64,000 bases of DNA from Geodermatophilus telluris. GTDB lineage: Bacteria > Actinomycetota > Actinomycetes > Mycobacteriales > Geodermatophilaceae. Made by a program: the position numbers and the translations under genes. The DNA lies in contig NZ_FMZF01000001.1 in assembly GCF_900102745.1 (NCBI RefSeq), forward strand, positions 682,001 to 746,000, read 5' to 3'. Shown piece by piece: positions 32,790 through 42,465 of the stretch (its first letter is position 1; the number at the start of each line of letters is the position of its first letter). Under the pieces are notes generated by a model, which was given only the letters and a program-made list of their open reading frames with translations, did no database searches and was not told the DNA's origin.

Positions 32790-35065
32790 CAGTTGCCTCC
32801 CCGTGCCTGCTGGATGGCCCGGAACACCCGCATCGGGGTGGTGGGCATGTCGATGTGCCGGACGCCGAGGTGGGCGACCGCGTCGATGACCGCGTTCTGC
32901 ACGGCCGGTGTCGCGCCGATCGTCCCGGCCTCGCCGATGCCCTTCGCGCCCAGGGCGTTCATCGGGGTCGGCGTGGCCATCTCGACCAGTTCGAAGGTGG
33001 GCAGCTCGGTGGCCGAGACGAACGGGTAGTCGGCCAGCGTCGACGTCGTCGGGTTGCCGTCCTCGTCGTAGAGGACCTCCTCCAGCAGCGCCTGCGCCAC
33101 GCCCTGGGCGTAGCCGCCGTGCCGTTGCCCCTCGGCCAGCAGCGGGTTGAGGATCGTGCCGGCGTCGTCGACCGCGATCAGCCGGCTCACCTCGGCCTTG
33201 CCCGACTCGACGTCGACCTCGGCGACCACCACGTGCGCGCCGAAGGGGAACGTCGGGGCCGCGGCGGTGAACCGGGTCCGCACCAGCAGCGGCTCGTCGC
33301 CGGCCAGCTCGGCGAAGCTGACCCCCGTGCCCGGTGTGCCGCGGACGGCGAGCCCGGCCACGCCCAGGTCGACCACGAGGTCCCCGGGGGCGACCTCCAG
33401 CCGCTCCGCGGCGCGCTCCCTGGCCAGCTCGACGAGCTCGACGGCGGCCTGGTGCACCGCCGCGCCACCCTGCTGCAGGCTGCGCGAGCCCATCGTGCCG
33501 CCGCCCTGCGGGATCAGGTCGGTGTCGCCGTGGATGACGGTGATCTTCTCGATCGGGATGCCGAGCTGGTCGCTGGCGATCATCGCCCACGCCGTGGCGT
33601 GCCCCTGGCCGTGCGGCGAGGTGCCGGTGAGCACGGTCGCCGTCCCGTCGGGGTGGACCTCCAGGGAGGCGGCCTCGCCGGTGCCCGCGCCGTTGTCGGC
33701 GCCGGTGATCTCGACGTAGACCGACATCCCGATGCCGAGCTGACGGACGTCCCCGCGCTCCCGGCGCCGGGCCTGCTCGGCCCGGAGCTCCGCGTAGCCC
33801 GCGGCCTCGAGCGCCTTGTCCAGGGCCGCGGTGTAGTCCCCGGTGTCGTAGGTCGCGCCCATCGGGGTGGTGTGCGGCTCGCTGAACGCCGGCAGCAGGT
33901 TCTTCCGGCGGACGTCGGCCGGGTCCATCCCGATCTCGGCGGCGAACCGGTCGATCGCCCGCTCCAGCGCCGCGGTCGCCTCAGGCCGGCCGGCCCCGCG
34001 GTAGGCGCCGATCGACGTCGTCGTGGTGGCCAGGGCGCGCGCCTGGGCGTGCACCTTCGGGAAGCCGTAGACGCCGGGCGCCATGAGCATCGTCAGGGTG
34101 GGCAGCACCGCGCCGATCCGCGGGTAGGAGCCGCAGTCCTGGTCGAAGACGATGCTGTACGCCTCGATCGTGCCGTCGCGGCGCCCGCCGATGGTCACCA
34201 CCTGGTCCTGCCCCCGGCCGTGGAGCATGCCGATGAGGTTCTCCGACCGGCTCTCCGACCAGCGCACCGGCCGGCCGACGTGCCTGGCCAGCCACGCGAT
34301 GAACGCGTACTCGGGGTCGGCGCCGATCTTCGCGCCGAAGCCGCCGCCGACATCGGGGGTGATCAGGTGGATGAGGTCGGGGTCCATCTCCAGCCAGTCG
34401 CCGAACTGGCCGCGGGCCTGCTGCGCGCCCTGGTTGGTGCACCAGGCGGTCAGCCGGCCGTCCTCGCTCCAGGCGGCGGCCGCGGCCCGGCCCTCCAGCG
34501 GCACCGGCGCCACCCGTTGGTTGACCATCGGCTGGGTGACGACGACCTCGCAGCCGTCGAAGAAGTCCGCCGGCGCCGGCTCGCCGAAGGCGGCCATCAC
34601 GTTGGTCCCCGCCTCGGGGAACAGCAGCACCTCGTCGGCGGCCGCCGCGGCGGTGCCCACGACCGCGGGCAGCGGCTCGATGTCGACGGCGACCATCTCC
34701 GCGGCGTCCTCGCCCTGGTAGCGCTCCTCGGTGAGGACGACGGCGATCGGGTCGCCCACGAAGCGGACCCGGTCCGAGGCCAGCCAGGGGCGGGTCATCG
34801 CGGCATTGATGAACGGGAAGGGCGGCGGGATCGGGACGAGGTCCGTCACGTCCTCGGCCGTGACCACGGCGACGACGCCCGGCGCCTCGCGGGCGGCGGA
34901 GACGTCGACCGACAGCAGCCGGCCGTGGGCGACGGTCGAGCGCACGAAGGTCGCGTGCAGCGCCCCCGCGAGCCGCTCGTCGGTGAGGTCGTCGGTGTAC
35001 ACCGCGCCGCGGGTGAGGAAGAGGGGGTCCTCCGTCCGCACCACGCGGGTCCCCAAGATGCTCAT
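32789..35065 (-). CDS. coxL: Form II CoxL-like molybdopterin subunit
   Basis: Large molybdenum subunit, 758 residues. The active-site loop reads A-Y-R-G-A-G-R, the form II signature, not A-Y-x-C-S-F-R of genuine aerobic CO dehydrogenase (form I), so the Cu-binding cysteine is absent. Other molybdopterin contacts [16 protein letters not shown] and G-A-K-G-I-G-E-A-G are present. Form II enzymes may oxidise aldehydes or aromatic compounds; the substrate is unknown. ATG 35065 follows GGGAGG by six bases. First gene of the coxLSM operon. Confidence 0.93.
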   Translation of the reverse strand: MSILGTRVVRTEDPLFLTRGAVYTDDLTDERLAGALHATFVRSTVAHGRLLSVDVSAAREAPGVVAVVTAEDVTDLVPIPPPFPFINAAMTRPWLASDRVRFVGDPIAVVLTEERYQGEDAAEMVAVDIEPLPAVVGTAAAAADEVLLFPEAGTNVMAAFGEPAPADFFDGCEVVVTQPMVNQRVAPVPLEGRAAAAAWSEDGRLTAWCTNQGAQQARGQFGDWLEMDPDLIHLITPDVGGGFGAKIGADPEYAFIAWLARHVGRPVRWSESRSENLIGMLHGRGQDQVVTIGGRRDGTIEAYSIVFDQDCGSYPRIGAVLPTLTMLMAPGVYGFPKVHAQARALATTTTSIGAYRGAGRPEATAALERAIDRFAAEIGMDPADVRRKNLLPAFSEPHTTPMGATYDTGDYTAALDKALEAAGYAELRAEQARRRERGDVRQLGIGMSVYVEITGADNGAGTGEAASLEVHPDGTATVLTGTSPHGQGHATAWAMIASDQLGIPIEKITVIHGDTDLIPQGGGTMGSRSLQQGGAAVHQAAVELVELARERAAERLEVAPGDLVVDLGVAGLAVRGTPGTGVSFAELAGDEPLLVRTRFTAAAPTFPFGAHVVVAEVDVESGKAEVSRLIAVDDAGTILNPLLAEGQRHGGYAQGVAQALLEEVLYDEDGNPTTSTLADYPFVSATELPTFELVEMATPTPMNALGAKGIGEAGTIGATPAVQNAVIDAVAHLGVRHIDMPTTPMRVFRAIQQARGGN

Positions 35066-35150
35066 CCGGCCTCCCTGGTCTGGGGTGTGGTCCGGCTCAC
35101 TCTGTCAGACCACCCGGCCGTCCCGGCACCGGTGTGGTGGAGTGGCCGCG

Positions 35151-36401
35151 ATGGACCACCGGGACGGGACGACGGCGCCCGCACGCGCGCGCCTCGCCGG
35201 GTTCCTGCTCGTGGCGGCCGTGGTCGCGGTGGCGCTCAACCAGCGGCCCGCGGTGGTCGCGCCCGCCCCGCTGCTCGGGGACCTGCGCGCCGACACCGGG
35301 CTGTCCGCCGCGGCGGCCGGGCTGCTGACCACCCTGCCCGTCCTCTGCTTCGGCGCCTTCGCACCGCTGGCCCCGCGCCTGGCCCGCCGGATCGGCCTGG
35401 AGACCGCCGTCGCGGCGTCCCTGGTGCTCCTGGCGGCGGGGATCGCGCTGCGGCTGCTCCCGCCGGTGGCGCTGCTCTACGCCGGGAGCCTGCTGGCCGG
35501 CGCCTCGATCGCGCTGGCCAACGTGCTCCTGCCGGCCTACGTCAAGCGCGAGTTCACCCGCCCCGGCACGGTCATGGGCCTGTACTCGGCGTCGCTCAAC
35601 GTCGGGGCGGCGGCCGGGGCGGGGCTCACCGTGCCCCTCGGGGCCGCCCTGGGCCTGGGCTGGCGGGGAGCCCTGGCGCTGTGGCTGCTGCTGGCCCTGG
35701 CCGCCCTGGCGCTGTGGCTGCCGGTGGCCGGGACGGGCCGCTCCCCGGCCGCCCGGGCGGCCGCCGGTGACCTGCCGCCCGGTGGGGCGTGGGCACTGCT
35801 GCGGGTGCCGCTGGCGGTGCAGGTGACGGCGTTCCTCGGGCTGCAGAGCGTGCAGTTCTACGCTGTCGGCGCCTGGCTGCCCACGCTGCTGGCCGACGCG
35901 GGGATCCCCGTCGGGGAGGGCGGGCTGATGCTGGCCTTGGCCAACGGCACGGGGGCGGTGGGTGCGCTCGTGCTGCCCGCCGTGGCCGGCCGGACGCGCG
36001 GCCAGCGCCCCCTGGTCGCCGTCGTGGTCGTCGCCTACGTGGTCGGCCTGACCGGCCTGACGTTCTCCCCGGGCAGCGGCACGCTGCTGTGGGTGGCGCT
36101 CTTCGGCGTGGCGCAGGGCGGCGGCTTCGCGCTGGCGCTGACGCTGGTGGTGCTGCGCAGCGCCGCCCCGCTCACCGCGGCCCGGCTGGGCGGGGTCGCC
36201 CAGTGCCTGGGCTACCTGCTGGCCTCGCTGGGGCCGGTCGTGCTGGGCGTGCTGCACGACCTCACCGGCGGGTGGACCTGGCCGTGCGCCCTGCTGCTGG
36301 TGCTGGTCGCGCCGATGGCGGTGGTGGGGTGGGGTGCCGCCCGCGACGCCGTCGTCGACCCGTCGCGGGAGCCGGAGCCGGAGCCGGCCGCGGGCCGGTG
36401 A
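35151..36401 (+). CDS. MFS transporter, CynX/NimT-like
   Basis: Major facilitator of 416 residues and about twelve helices, resembling the CynX/NimT cyanate/nitroimidazole group. N-Q-R-P-A-V-V-A-P-A-P-L-L-G (helix 1) and the A-Y-V-K-R-E-F motif between helices 4 and 5 are typical. The ATG at 35151 has GGAG eight bases upstream. Divergent from coxL, 85 bases apart, so shared regulation is possible. Substrate unknown. A short C-terminal tail is rich in Glu-Pro. Confidence 0.85.
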   Translation: MDHRDGTTAPARARLAGFLLVAAVVAVALNQRPAVVAPAPLLGDLRADTGLSAAAAGLLTTLPVLCFGAFAPLAPRLARRIGLETAVAASLVLLAAGIALRLLPPVALLYAGSLLAGASIALANVLLPAYVKREFTRPGTVMGLYSASLNVGAAAGAGLTVPLGAALGLGWRGALALWLLLALAALALWLPVAGTGRSPAARAAAGDLPPGGAWALLRVPLAVQVTAFLGLQSVQFYAVGAWLPTLLADAGIPVGEGGLMLALANGTGAVGALVLPAVAGRTRGQRPLVAVVVVAYVVGLTGLTFSPGSGTLLWVALFGVAQGGGFALALTLVVLRSAAPLTAARLGGVAQCLGYLLASLGPVVLGVLHDLTGGWTWPCALLLVLVAPMAVVGWGAARDAVVDPSREPEPEPAAGR

Positions 36402-36417
36402 CCGGCGCCCGCGGCGC

Positions 36418-36441
36418 CCTGCCCGGCGCGGGCCGGGCAGG
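36418..36441. terminator. Convergent hairpin terminator
   Basis: A perfect ten-base stem (CCTGCCCGGC / GCCGGGCAGG) with a four-base loop, between the MFS gene and the opposite 57-residue gene. No T-tract; likely bidirectional. Confidence 0.55.
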
Positions 36442-36449
36442 ACGGCCGC

Positions 36450-36623
36450 TCAGGCGTCGCCGTCCGGCGGCGCGGGCGCCTGGGCCGGGTCGCCGTCCCA
36501 GTCCTTGCCGGCCTGGTAGGCGTGGCCGGAGGCGCTGTCGGTCTGGTCGGCGACGGTCTGCGCCATCTCCTCGTCGCTGAGGCCCTCGCCGGCGCTCTCG
36601 GTGTGGCTGGTGGGCTCGCTCAT
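36450..36623 (-). CDS. Small acidic protein (57 residues), unknown function
   Basis: A frame starting M-S-E-P-T-S-H-T-E-S-A-G and ending A-P-P-D-G-D-A. It has G-L-S-D-E-E-M-A-Q-T-V-A-D-Q-T and is strongly acidic, polar and probably disordered. GGAGGAG lies five bases before the ATG, a strong ribosome site, which argues it is real. Homologues with D-E-E-M and a Q-A-G-K-D-W motif are plausible in related actinobacteria, but I do not recognise a family. Located on the same strand as, and 81 bases downstream of, the anti-sigma-type ATPase. Confidence 0.6.
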   Translation of the reverse strand: MSEPTSHTESAGEGLSDEEMAQTVADQTDSASGHAYQAGKDWDGDPAQAPAPPDGDA

Positions 36624-36704
36624 CGCGTCTCCTCCGTCGGGGATCGGTCCCGACAGCCGTCCCCGGAGACCCCTCGGGCGAAACGCGCGCGGGCCGCCGG
36701 TGCC

Positions 36705-37094
36705 TCAGTCGACCGGGGGTCCGACGACGAACCAGACCCGCTTCCCGCCGTCGGCGTCCTCGGCCCCCCAGCGGTCGGCCACGGCCTCGACGATCTGCAT
36801 GCCCCGGCCGCGGGGCTGGTCGCCGCGCAGCTCCCCCACCACGGGCCGCACCGCCGAGCCGTCGGCCACCGCGATGCGCAGCCAGCCGTCGGAGAGCTCC
36901 ACCTCCAGCGAGAGCACGGCCTCGCCGCCGACGTGGTCGACGACGTTGGCCACCAGCTCGGTGACCAGCAGGGCGACGTCGCCGTCGTCCTGCGGTGCCT
37001 GCCAGGCGCGGACGAGCTCGTGGACGAGGTGGCGGGCCGCCGGGACGCTGCGCGCGGCCGGTGGCAGGTCCATCCGGGCGGTGAGCGTGGACAC
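36705..37094 (-). CDS. RsbW-like ATP-binding anti-sigma/regulatory protein
   Basis: A 129-residue GHKL ATPase domain protein. N-box E-L-V-A-N-V-V-D-H, G1 region V-A-D-G-S, and R-G-R-G-M-Q-I-V-E resemble anti-sigma-factor kinases of partner-switching systems. No sigma factor or antagonist gene is adjacent, but a PAS-PP2C phosphatase is encoded at 7315. It is divergent from the HTH gene at 37301, with palindromes between them. Start GTG 37094. Whether it has kinase activity on an antagonist cannot be told. Confidence 0.82.
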   Translation of the reverse strand: MSTLTARMDLPPAARSVPAARHLVHELVRAWQAPQDDGDVALLVTELVANVVDHVGGEAVLSLEVELSDGWLRIAVADGSAVRPVVGELRGDQPRGRGMQIVEAVADRWGAEDADGGKRVWFVVGPPVD

Positions 37095-37191
37095 GGTGAG
37101 CAGCCCCCTGACGGGTCGGGGTGCGACCGGCCCGTTGTGCGAGATCTAACGGGACACGACCATCCTCTCCACGACGGTCCAGCGCAACCCC

Positions 37192-37255
37192 CCTTGCACG
37201 CAACGCCTCTCACCCGTCACGGCCGTTGCAGGCAACGGGCGTTCAGAAGTATGGT
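37192..37255 (+). promoter_or_regulatory. Twin TTGC-N2-GCAA operators over the HTH-gene promoter
   Basis: CCGTTGCAGGCAACGG (37223-37238) is a perfect palindrome with seven-base arms and a two-base centre. CCTTGC-AC-GCAACG (37192-37205) is a near copy, 32 bp away centre to centre. The first overlaps a -35 TTGCAG (37226-37231) spaced 18 bp from -10 TATGGT (37250-37255). A third, spacerless TGC-GCA site lies at 37255-37260. Likely autoregulatory sites for the divergent pair. Confidence 0.65.
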
Positions 37256-37300
37256 GCGCAACACGGTCGCGCACGCGGTCGCCGACGCGGAGGAGGAGCG

Positions 37301-37744
37301 GTGGACGCAGCACCGGTGGCAGAGCCGGTCGAGGACGCCGGGACGGGCGACACCGGGACGGGTCCCCGTCCGGCCGCGGCACCCTCCGGGGAGGACACGG
37401 CCGTGCGGGCGCTCGAGGACCTGGTCCGGGAGATCGACCGGTGCGCCGCCGAGCTCCAGAGCGCCCGGGCGCGGGCCGAGTCGCTGCTCGCCGACCGGCG
37501 TGCCGGGCACAGCTGGCTGGACATCGTCACCCGCGAGAGCCGCCCGCTGGTGGTCGAGCGGATCACCACGGTGCTCTCCGCCCTCTCCGGCGCCGGCTCC
37601 ACGTGGCGGCGGGCGCAGGCCCGCGCCCTGCAGGAGGAGCGGGTGAGCATCAACCGCATCGCGGCGATGTTCGGCGTCACCCGCCAGCGGATCTCCGCCC
37701 TGCTCCGCGAGGGCTCCCCCGCCGACCCGTCGGACGCCGGCTGA
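37301..37744 (+). CDS. HTH-domain regulatory protein (147 residues)
   Basis: Probably a DNA-binding protein. The C-terminal helix-turn-helix is S-I-N-R-I-A-A-M-F-G-V-T-R-Q-R-I-S-A-L, a good match to a homeodomain-like or sigma-region-4-like recognition motif. The middle is a charged helix (E-D-L-V-R-E-I-D-R-C-A-A-E). The N-terminus is acidic and Gly/Thr-rich. GTG 37301 follows AGGAGGAG by three to four bases, which is tight but unmistakable. The twin palindromes upstream are its likely targets. Effector-binding function unknown. Confidence 0.75.
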   Translation: MDAAPVAEPVEDAGTGDTGTGPRPAAAPSGEDTAVRALEDLVREIDRCAAELQSARARAESLLADRRAGHSWLDIVTRESRPLVVERITTVLSALSGAGSTWRRAQARALQEERVSINRIAAMFGVTRQRISALLREGSPADPSDAG

Positions 37745-37780
37745 CCGACGTCCGCCGCCGGGCCTCCCGGGAGCGGCCGG

Positions 37781-40700
37781 CTACGCCGTCAGGGCGTCGA
37801 TGGCCTTGTAGACGCGCTGCTCCGACACCGGCCGCGGCGTGCCCACGGCCTGCGCGAAGAGGCTGACGCGCAGCTCCTCGACCATCCAGCGCACCCGGGC
37901 CACCGGGTCGTCGGGCGCCCCGGTGGCGGGCACCTCGCGCCGCAGCTGCTCGTACTCGGCGGTCACCGCGGCCACCTGCTGCATCCACAGCGCGTCCCGC
38001 GCCGCGTTGGCCGGCAGCTTCTCCAGCCGGTGCGCCATCGCGCGCAGGTAGCGGACGAGGTCGGGCAGCCGGCGGCGGCCCGCGTCGGCCACGAACCCGC
38101 GGTGCAGCAGCCCGCCCATCTGGCGGCGGAGGTCGGCGACGGCCGCCTCGGGCACCCGCCGCCCCGGCGCCGCGCCGATGGCCACGGCGACCTCGCGGGC
38201 CTGGGTGAGCACCGCCTCCACCCGCCGGACGGCGTCCTGCGTCAGCGGCAGCAGCTGCTGCCGCGCCGTCGCCACCAGGGCGGTGAACGCGGCCTCGTCG
38301 CGTGGCGGGCCGCCGGCGGCCGCGACGAGCTCGTCGGCCGCGGCGTCGACGCAGTCGTCGACCAGCGCGGGGATCTCGCCGTCGGGGTTGAACTGCAGGG
38401 CCAGCCGGCTGCGCGGACCGAGCCCCTTGACCACCTGCCGGGCGGGCGAGCCCGCGACGAGCAGGAGCAGCCGGCGCGCGCCGCGCCAGGTGAGCCGGGT
38501 GGCCTCGGCCTCACTGGAGACCACCCGGACGCCGGCCGTGGCCCCCTCGTCGACCAGCGCCGGGTACGCCGTGACCACGTGCCCGCCGCGGCGGACCTCG
38601 ACGGTGCGCGGCAGCTCACCGAGGGTCCACCCGGTCAGGCCGGTGCGCTCGAGGTCGGAGGCCGCCCGGGCCAGGCTCGCCCGGGCCTGCGGTGCGACCT
38701 CGGCGCGCAGCGCGGCGAGCTCCTTGCCCTGGGCCAGGGTGCGGTTGCGCTCGTCGACCACCCGGAAGGTCGCCCGCAGGTGGTCGGGCACCTGCTCGGG
38801 ACGCCAGGCGTCGGGCGGGACGACGACGGCGGCGGCTCGGCGCAGCTCGCGCTCCAGCGCCGGCAGCAGCGGCTCGGTCGGCGCGATGCGCGGCAGCACC
38901 TCGCGCACCCGGTCGGGGATGGGCACGAGCGCCCGCCGCAGCTGCTTGGGCAGCGTCCGCAGCAGCGCGGTGACCAGCTCGCCGCGCAGGCCGGGCACGG
39001 TGAAGGCCAGCGACTCGCCGGAGGTCTGCTCGGCGACGGTGTCGAGCACCGCCAGCGGGACGTCGACGGTGACGCCGTCGGTCGGGGTGCCCGGCGCGAA
39101 GGCGTAGGACAGCGGCAGGGTCAGGCCCTGCGTCAGCGGCACCTCGTCGGGGAAGTCCTCGACGCGGACCTGCCCGGCCGTGGCCGCGTTGGTCAGCATC
39201 TCCGGCGTGAACGTGAGCAGGTCGGGCGTCTCCCGCCGCGCCTGCTTCCACCACCGGTCGAAGTGCCGCGTGGAGACGACGTCGGCCGGGATGCGCGCGT
39301 CGTAGAGCTCGAAGACCGTCTCGTCGTCGACCCGGATGTCCCGGCGGCGGGCCCGCTCCTCCAGCTCGGCCACCTGCTCCAGCGCCCGCTGGTTGTCGGC
39401 CCAGAAGCGGTGGTGCGTCGTCCACTCGCCCTGCACGAGCGCGTGCCGGACGAACAGCTCCCGGGAGACCACCGGGTCGATCGAGCCGTACTGCACCCGG
39501 CGCCCCGCGACCAGCGGTAGCCCGTACAGGGTGACCCGCTCGCTGGCGACGACGGAGCCGCGCTTGGCGTCCCACCGCGGCTCGGAGTACTCGCGCCGGA
39601 CGAGGTGCCCGGCCAGCCGCTCGACGTCCTCGGGGTCGACCCGGGCCACGGTGCGGGCGAACAGCCGGCTGGTCTCCACCAGCTCGGCGGCCACCACCCA
39701 GCGCGGCGGCTTCTTCGCCAGCGGGGTGCCGGGGGCGATGACGAAGCGGGCCCCGCGGGCGCCGAGGTACTCGCGGGAACCCCGCCGCCGGGACGCGTCC
39801 CTGCCGCCCTTGGCGTCCTCGACCTGCAGGCCCACCTGCGACAGCAGGCCGGAGAGCAGGGCGGTGGTGATGCCGCGCTCGTCGGGCTCGGCGGCCGGCG
39901 GGGTGAGCGTCATGCCCAGCCGGCGGGCGGTGCCGCGCAGCTGGCCGTAGAGGTCCTGCCACTCGCGGATGCGCAGGTAGTGCAGGAACTCCCGCTTGAT
40001 CGTGCGGCGGAACGCGCTGCCCGACAGCGCGTCGGCCTGCTCGGCCAGGTACCGCCAGAGGTTCAGCAGGCCGAGGAAGTCGGAGTGCTCGTCGGCGAAG
40101 CGGGCGTGCGCCTGGTCGGCGGCCTGCTGGTGCTCGGCGGGCCGCTCGCGGGGGTCCTGGATGGTCAGGCCCGCGGCGATCACCAGCACCTCGTCGAGCA
40201 CGCCCCGCCGGTCGGCCTCGACCACCATCCGGCCCAGCCGCGGGTCCAGCGGCAGCTGGGCGAGGGCCCGGCCGGTCGGGGTGAGCCGGCCCCGCTCGTC
40301 GAAGGCCCCGAGCTCCTCGAGCAGCGCGCGGCCGTCGGCGACGGCGCGGCGGTCGGGCGGGTCGATGAACGGGAAGTCCTCCACCGCGCCCAGGTCGAGG
40401 GCGGCCATCTGCAGCAGCACCGAGGCGAGGCTGGTGCGCAGGATCTCCGGGTCGGTGTACTCCGGGCGGCCGTCGAAGTCGTCGGCGGTGTAGAGCCGGA
40501 TCGCGATGCCGTCGGCGACCCGGCCGCAGCGGCCCGAGCGCTGCCGCGCCGAGGCCTGGCTGATCGGCTCGATCGGCAGCCGCTGCACCTTGGTCCGCGC
40601 GCTGTAGCGGGAGATGCGTGCGGTCCCCGGGTCGACGACGTAGCGGATCCCCGGCACGGTCAGCGACGTCTCGGCGACGTTGGTGGCCAGCACGACCCGC

Positions 40701-41731
40701 CGCCCGGTGTGCGGCTGGAAGACCCGGTGCTGGTCGGCGGCCGACAGCCGCGAGTACAGGGGCAGCACCTCGACGCCGGGGAAGCGCTCGGTCAGGACGT
40801 CGGCGGTGTCGCGGATCTCCCGCTCGCCGGCGAGGAAGACCAGCACGTCGCCGGGCCCCTCGGCCACGAGCTCCTCGACGGCGTCGCCGATGGCGGTGAC
40901 CTGGTCGCGGTCGGGGTCGGCGTCCGCGTCGTCGGGGTCCACGACGGGCCGGTAGCGCACCTCCACCGGGTACGTGCGGCCGCTGACCTCGACCACCGGG
41001 ACGTCGGCGCCGTCCACCCCGAAGTGCTTGGCGATCCGGTCGACGTCGATGGTCGCCGAGGTGATGACGACCTTCAGGTCGGGGCGGCGCGGCAGCAGCT
41101 GGGCGAGGTAACCCAGCAGGAAGTCGATGGTGAGGCTCCGCTCGTGCGCCTCGTCGACGATGATCGTGTCGTACTGGCGCAGCAGCCGGTCGTGCGCGAT
41201 CTCGGCGAGCAGCACGCCGTCGGTCATCAGCTTGACCAGCGTCCCGTCGCCGACCTGGTCGGTGAACCGGACCTTCCAGCCGACCGCGCCGCCCAGCGGG
41301 GTGTCGAGCTCCTCGGCGATCCGCTCGGCCACCGTGCGGGCGGCGATGCGCCGCGGCTGGGTGTGGCCGATGCGGCCGCGCACCCCCCGGCCGAGCTCGA
41401 GGGCGATCTTGGGCAGCTGGGTCGTCTTGCCCGAGCCGGTCTCCCCGGCCACGACGACGACCTGGTGCTCGCGCAGCGCCGCGGCGATGTCGTCGCGGCG
41501 CGCACTGACGGGCAGCTGCTCGGGATAGGTGACCGCGGGGACGGCGGCCCGCCGGCGGGCCATGCGCTCCTCGGCGGCGGCGACGTCGGTGGCGAGCTTC
41601 GCCAGCGCCCGGTCGCGGGCGGCGTCGTCCCGGGTGCGGCGCAGGGCCTCGAGCCGGCGGCCCAGCCGGTGCCCGTCCTCCAGGGTGAGCCCGGCCAGCC
41701 GCGCGCGCAGGTCGTCGGGCGGGGTGCTCAC
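37781..41731 (-). CDS. hrpA: ATP-dependent RNA helicase HrpA
   Basis: DEAH-box helicase of 1316 residues, matching the long form of HrpA. Motif I G-E-T-G-S-G-K-T-T, II D-E-A-H, III S-A-T, and VI Q-R-S-G-R-C-G-R are intact; the C-terminal half corresponds to the OB-fold and DUF3418 extension typical of HrpA. HrpA rescues stalled ribosomes and processes mRNA in E. coli. GTG 41731 is chosen because GAGGAG precedes it by six to seven bases; upstream frame is not conserved. Confidence 0.95.
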   Translation of the reverse strand: MSTPPDDLRARLAGLTLEDGHRLGRRLEALRRTRDDAARDRALAKLATDVAAAEERMARRRAAVPAVTYPEQLPVSARRDDIAAALREHQVVVVAGETGSGKTTQLPKIALELGRGVRGRIGHTQPRRIAARTVAERIAEELDTPLGGAVGWKVRFTDQVGDGTLVKLMTDGVLLAEIAHDRLLRQYDTIIVDEAHERSLTIDFLLGYLAQLLPRRPDLKVVITSATIDVDRIAKHFGVDGADVPVVEVSGRTYPVEVRYRPVVDPDDADADPDRDQVTAIGDAVEELVAEGPGDVLVFLAGEREIRDTADVLTERFPGVEVLPLYSRLSAADQHRVFQPHTGRRVVLATNVAETSLTVPGIRYVVDPGTARISRYSARTKVQRLPIEPISQASARQRSGRCGRVADGIAIRLYTADDFDGRPEYTDPEILRTSLASVLLQMAALDLGAVEDFPFIDPPDRRAVADGRALLEELGAFDERGRLTPTGRALAQLPLDPRLGRMVVEADRRGVLDEVLVIAAGLTIQDPRERPAEHQQAADQAHARFADEHSDFLGLLNLWRYLAEQADALSGSAFRRTIKREFLHYLRIREWQDLYGQLRGTARRLGMTLTPPAAEPDERGITTALLSGLLSQVGLQVEDAKGGRDASRRRGSREYLGARGARFVIAPGTPLAKKPPRWVVAAELVETSRLFARTVARVDPEDVERLAGHLVRREYSEPRWDAKRGSVVASERVTLYGLPLVAGRRVQYGSIDPVVSRELFVRHALVQGEWTTHHRFWADNQRALEQVAELEERARRRDIRVDDETVFELYDARIPADVVSTRHFDRWWKQARRETPDLLTFTPEMLTNAATAGQVRVEDFPDEVPLTQGLTLPLSYAFAPGTPTDGVTVDVPLAVLDTVAEQTSGESLAFTVPGLRGELVTALLRTLPKQLRRALVPIPDRVREVLPRIAPTEPLLPALERELRRAAAVVVPPDAWRPEQVPDHLRATFRVVDERNRTLAQGKELAALRAEVAPQARASLARAASDLERTGLTGWTLGELPRTVEVRRGGHVVTAYPALVDEGATAGVRVVSSEAEATRLTWRGARRLLLLVAGSPARQVVKGLGPRSRLALQFNPDGEIPALVDDCVDAAADELVAAAGGPPRDEAAFTALVATARQQLLPLTQDAVRRVEAVLTQAREVAVAIGAAPGRRVPEAAVADLRRQMGGLLHRGFVADAGRRRLPDLVRYLRAMAHRLEKLPANAARDALWMQQVAAVTAEYEQLRREVPATGAPDDPVARVRWMVEELRVSLFAQAVGTPRPVSEQRVYKAIDALTA

Positions 41732-41869
41732 GCGGGTCTCCTCGTCGTTCCGGGACGGCACGGCCGGTCGTCGGTGGGCAGGGGGCCGGTGACCGGGGCG
41801 CGGGGATCCCCACCAGGGTCCCACCGCGGTGAGGGAGCCGGGACGTGCGCCGTGCCACTTGCGTGCGAC

Positions 41870-41906
41870 GTACAACTGATTGCTTGCTACGGACAACAGG
41901 TTGTAC
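41870..41906 (+). promoter_or_regulatory. Operator-like palindromes before marR
   Basis: ACAAC-AG-GTTGT (41893-41904) is a palindrome with five-base arms. GTACAAC (41870-41876) and GTTGTAC (41900-41906) form a larger seven-base inverted repeat. This is the expected type of site for the MarR protein encoded 38 bases downstream. Confidence 0.5.
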
Positions 41907-41943
41907 CGTGCACGTGTTCCTCTCCTCCGTCCCCGGAGCTCCC

Positions 41944-42465
41944 GTGACCTCCTCCCCCGCCCTCCCGGGTGCGGCGCCCCCGTCCGACCGGCTCGCGGAG
42001 CTGCGCACCCTGAGCGAGCAGCTGCCGCGCTTCCTGCGCGTCCTGCACGCCCTCAAGGCCCAGGCCACCGAGGGACGGGAGCGCGCCGCGCTGGTCCTGC
42101 TGTTCCCGCTGGTCCGTCTCGGTCCGCTGCGGCAGGGCGCCCTCGCCGAGCTGGTGCACGCCGACCCGTCCACGGTCAGCCGGCACGTCGCGGTGCTCAT
42201 CGAGCACGGGCTGGTGCAGCGCGTGGCCGACGAGACCGACGGCCGGGCCAGCCTGCTGGTCGTCACCGACGCCGGTCACCGGTCCCTCGAGCAGCTCCGC
42301 GCCGAGCGCGAGGCCCACCTGGCCCGGGTGACCGCCGACTGGCCCCCGGAGGACGTCCACACCCTCGTCTCGCTGTTCGGTCGCCTCGTCGACGACCTCG
42401 CCGCGTCCCTCCCGACCGAGCCCGCCGCCGTGCCGGCCGCCCCGTCCCCCAGAGAGAAGTCATGA
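41944..42465 (+). CDS. MarR-family transcriptional regulator
   Basis: Winged-helix regulator of 173 residues. Recognition region L-A-E-L-V-H-A-D-P-S-T-V-S-R-H-V-A-V-L and wing D-E-T-D-G-R-A-S-L-L are characteristic. GTG 41944 has GGAG six bases upstream. It overlaps the MFS gene (ATGA) and probably represses it, releasing on binding a drug-like ligand. Operator-like palindromes lie at 41870-41906. Confidence 0.9.
   Translation: MTSSPALPGAAPPSDRLAELRTLSEQLPRFLRVLHALKAQATEGRERAALVLLFPLVRLGPLRQGALAELVHADPSTVSRHVAVLIEHGLVQRVADETDGRASLLVVTDAGHRSLEQLRAEREAHLARVTADWPPEDVHTLVSLFGRLVDDLAASLPTEPAAVPAAPSPREKS

Noticed and set aside
37745-37780. CTCCCGGGAG palindrome between the HTH gene and hrpA
   Set aside because: Too short and GC-common to call a terminator with confidence.
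38616-42266. 1216-codon frame parallel to hrpA
   Set aside because: It is the +1/-1 shadow of hrpA, dominated by Arg/Ala/Pro, while the hrpA frame contains every helicase motif.
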